Origin: Deltaproteobacteria bacterium
Lineage (GTDB): Bacteria > Desulfobacterota > Binatia > UBA9968
DNA: 15,798 nucleotides
NCBI GenBank assembly: GCA_005879435.1
Contig: VBKX01000215.1
Location: 1 to 15,798 of the forward strand
Reading direction: 5' to 3'
Position numbers and translations under genes: made by a program. The notes beneath the pieces were generated by a model, which worked only from the letters and a program-made list of their open reading frames with translations, was not told the origin of the DNA and did not search any database. Positions 14,535 through 15,798 of the stretch are shown piece after piece; the stretch's first letter is position 1, and each line of letters begins with the position of its first letter.

Positions 14535-14992
14535 AAATTACCGACTTCCTCAACGTCCAAGCGATCATTCCAACCCTCGAAAGCAAGGAAAAAAATGCCG
14601 CCCTCGAAGAAATGGCCGGCTGGCTAGCGTCCAATCATCATCCCTTAGAAAAGAAACAGGTTCTCGACGTGCTTCTCGAGCGAGAAAAGATCAGTACCAC
14701 GGCGATCGGTGAAGGCGTCGCAATTCCACACGGTAAGCTTCCCGGAGTAGAACGAGTGCTGGGAGTTTTCGCGCGCAGTCCCGAGGGAGTCGACTTCGCT
14801 TCGTTAGACGGCGCGCCGACGCATTTGTTTTTCGTGCTGATCGCCCCTGAAAACGCCGCGGCAGACCACTTAAAGGCTTTGGCGCGGATTTCTCGGCTGC
14901 TCAAAGACGAAATCTTTCGACGCCGCCTCATGGCCGGGCGGTCGAGCCAGGAACTTTACGAGATCATCTCAGAAGAGGACGACAAGTTTTGA
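14531..14992 (+). CDS. ptsN: Nitrogen-PTS enzyme IIA (EIIA-Ntr)
   Basis: EIIA-Ntr is the terminal phosphate acceptor of the nitrogen phosphotransferase relay and acts by protein contacts rather than by sugar transport. The 153 residues form one PTS EIIA type-2 domain. The phosphorylated His is residue 67 in GVAIPHGK. Other family features are REKISTTAIGEG just before it and LFFVLIAPENAAADHLKALARISRLL. The start is a GTG that overlaps the hpf stop by four bases. The relay partners (Ptsp-type enzyme I and NPr/HPr) are not in the window. Confidence 0.94.
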   Translation: MKITDFLNVQAIIPTLESKEKNAALEEMAGWLASNHHPLEKKQVLDVLLEREKISTTAIGEGVAIPHGKLPGVERVLGVFARSPEGVDFASLDGAPTHLFFVLIAPENAAADHLKALARISRLLKDEIFRRRLMAGRSSQELYEIISEEDDKF

Positions 14993-14998
14993 TTGCCT

Positions 14999-15798
14999 AT
15001 GACCGACGGCTTGGACATTATTATCATTACCGGCCTTTCGGGGTCAGGACGAAGCTTTGCGATCCGCGCTCTCGAAGATAACGGCTTTTTCTGCGTCGAC
15101 AATCTTCCCGCGCTACTGATCCCGAGATTCATCGATCTCTGTCAAGGCTACCAAGAGGAAATCAGGCGTATTGCGCTCAGCGTCGATCTACGCGGCAGCC
15201 GGTTCCTGCAGGCGTTACCCCAGGTTCTTGCCGACGTGCGTGCTGCAGGCCACCACGTTCAGGTCTTGTTTTTCGATGCATCGGACGACGTCTTATTGCG
15301 CCGCTTCAGCGAAACGCGCCGGCCGCATCCGCTGGCGGGCCAAGGTTCGATCTTGGACGGTATTTCACGCGAACGAAAAGCCCTGGAACCGATCCGCGCT
15401 CTGGCCGACAAAGTAATCGACACGAGCGATTTTAACGTGCACCAGCTCAAAACCGAAATGGAGCAGCAGTTTTGCCAAGCGCCGCAGGCGCGCCGTATGG
15501 CGCTGTTCTTCACTTCCTTTGGTTACAAGTATGGCATTCCGCATGATACCGACATGATCCTAGACGTGCGATTTTTGCCGAATCCATATTTCGTCAACGA
15601 GCTGCGTCCCAAGACTGGACTCGATCCGGAGGTCCGCGACTTCGTGCTGCGTGACCAAGAAACCCGAGCGTATCTTGATCGGTTGTATGCGTTGCTCGAG
15701 TTTACCTTGCCGCTCTACGAGCGCGAAGGCAAAAGCAGTCTCACTCTTGCCCTGGGATGCACCGGTGGCCGACATCGTTCCGTTGTCCTGGTGGAAGA
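14999..15798 (+). CDS. rapZ: RNase adapter protein RapZ (YvcJ family), 3' end beyond the window
   Basis: An ATG at 14999, six bases after the ptsN stop, opens a frame that runs to the right edge: 266 codons of an expected 280-290. The N-terminal P-loop is GLSGSGRS, followed by FAIRALEDNGFFCVDNLPALL, a hallmark of the family. The middle contains VLFFDASDDVLLRRFSETRRPHPL. The C-terminal domain, which in E. coli binds glucosamine 6-phosphate, has FTSFGYKYGIPHDTDMILDVRFLPNPYF and GCTGGRHRSVVLVEE. The Walker A position usually holding Lys is Arg (GSGRS, codon CGA); some RapZ homologues, for example actinobacterial ones, also have Arg there. In enterobacteria the protein guides RNase E to the sRNA GlmZ and so controls GlmS; whether that applies here is unknown. 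Confidence 0.93.
   Translation, partial: MTDGLDIIIITGLSGSGRSFAIRALEDNGFFCVDNLPALLIPRFIDLCQGYQEEIRRIALSVDLRGSRFLQALPQVLADVRAAGHHVQVLFFDASDDVLLRRFSETRRPHPLAGQGSILDGISRERKALEPIRALADKVIDTSDFNVHQLKTEMEQQFCQAPQARRMALFFTSFGYKYGIPHDTDMILDVRFLPNPYFVNELRPKTGLDPEVRDFVLRDQETRAYLDRLYALLEFTLPLYEREGKSSLTLALGCTGGRHRSVVLVE

Noticed and set aside
1..15798. tRNA or rRNA genes, CRISPR arrays, insertion sequences, attachment sites, defence genes
   Set aside because: I looked for them on both strands and found no supporting pattern.

Overview
The window comes from a Gram-negative bacterium of moderately high GC content. It carries KDO and Lpt genes, so it has an outer membrane with lipopolysaccharide. The gene order kdsB-pyrG-kdsA-kdsD-kdsC-lptC-lptA-lptB-rpoN-hpf-ptsN-rapZ is the kind found in Deltaproteobacteria/Desulfobacterota and related environmental lineages. 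Orphan NMT1-type substrate-binding proteins also suit such lineages (for example Binatia-like or Rokubacteria-like genomes). The taxon is an inference; no rRNA or tRNA gene is present to fix it.

Layout. (i) 1-1599, minus strand: two substrate-binding-protein genes read leftwards. One is an NMT1/SsuA-like protein without a signal peptide. The other is a family-1 solute-binding protein with a signal peptide that runs off the left edge. (ii) 1600-2050: a divergent intergenic region with a strong sigma-70-like promoter facing right. (iii) 2051-5677: a large membrane-bound diguanylate cyclase locus (MASE1-CHASE-TM-PAS-PAS-coiled coil-GAF-GGDEF), split by one in-frame TGA. (iv) 5678-5961: a leader holding a consensus-like promoter and, directly after its predicted start, a strong intrinsic-terminator hairpin. 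(v) 5962-15798: a tightly packed rightward cluster of twelve genes, with rapZ cut by the right edge.

How the genes work together. KdsD, KdsA, KdsC and KdsB make and activate the sugar KDO, and PyrG supplies the CTP that KdsB uses. LptC, LptA and LptB belong to the machine that moves finished lipopolysaccharide to the outer membrane. RpoN, HPF, EIIA-Ntr and RapZ form the familiar sigma-54/nitrogen-PTS regulatory block; in enterobacteria RapZ controls glucosamine-6-phosphate supply, the entry point to envelope sugars. Many junctions overlap by four bases or are separated by a few bases, so this reads as one or two co-transcribed units.

The main anomalies are three lesions within about 3.6 kb: the in-frame TGA in the diguanylate cyclase, an apparent 59-base deletion that frameshifts pyrG, and an in-frame TAG later in pyrG. 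PyrG is normally essential, so either the sequence is wrong here or the cell depends on another copy or on salvage. I see no mobile element, CRISPR array, RNA gene or clearly novel system in the window. The most interesting non-coding signal is the promoter/terminator overlap in the kdsB leader.
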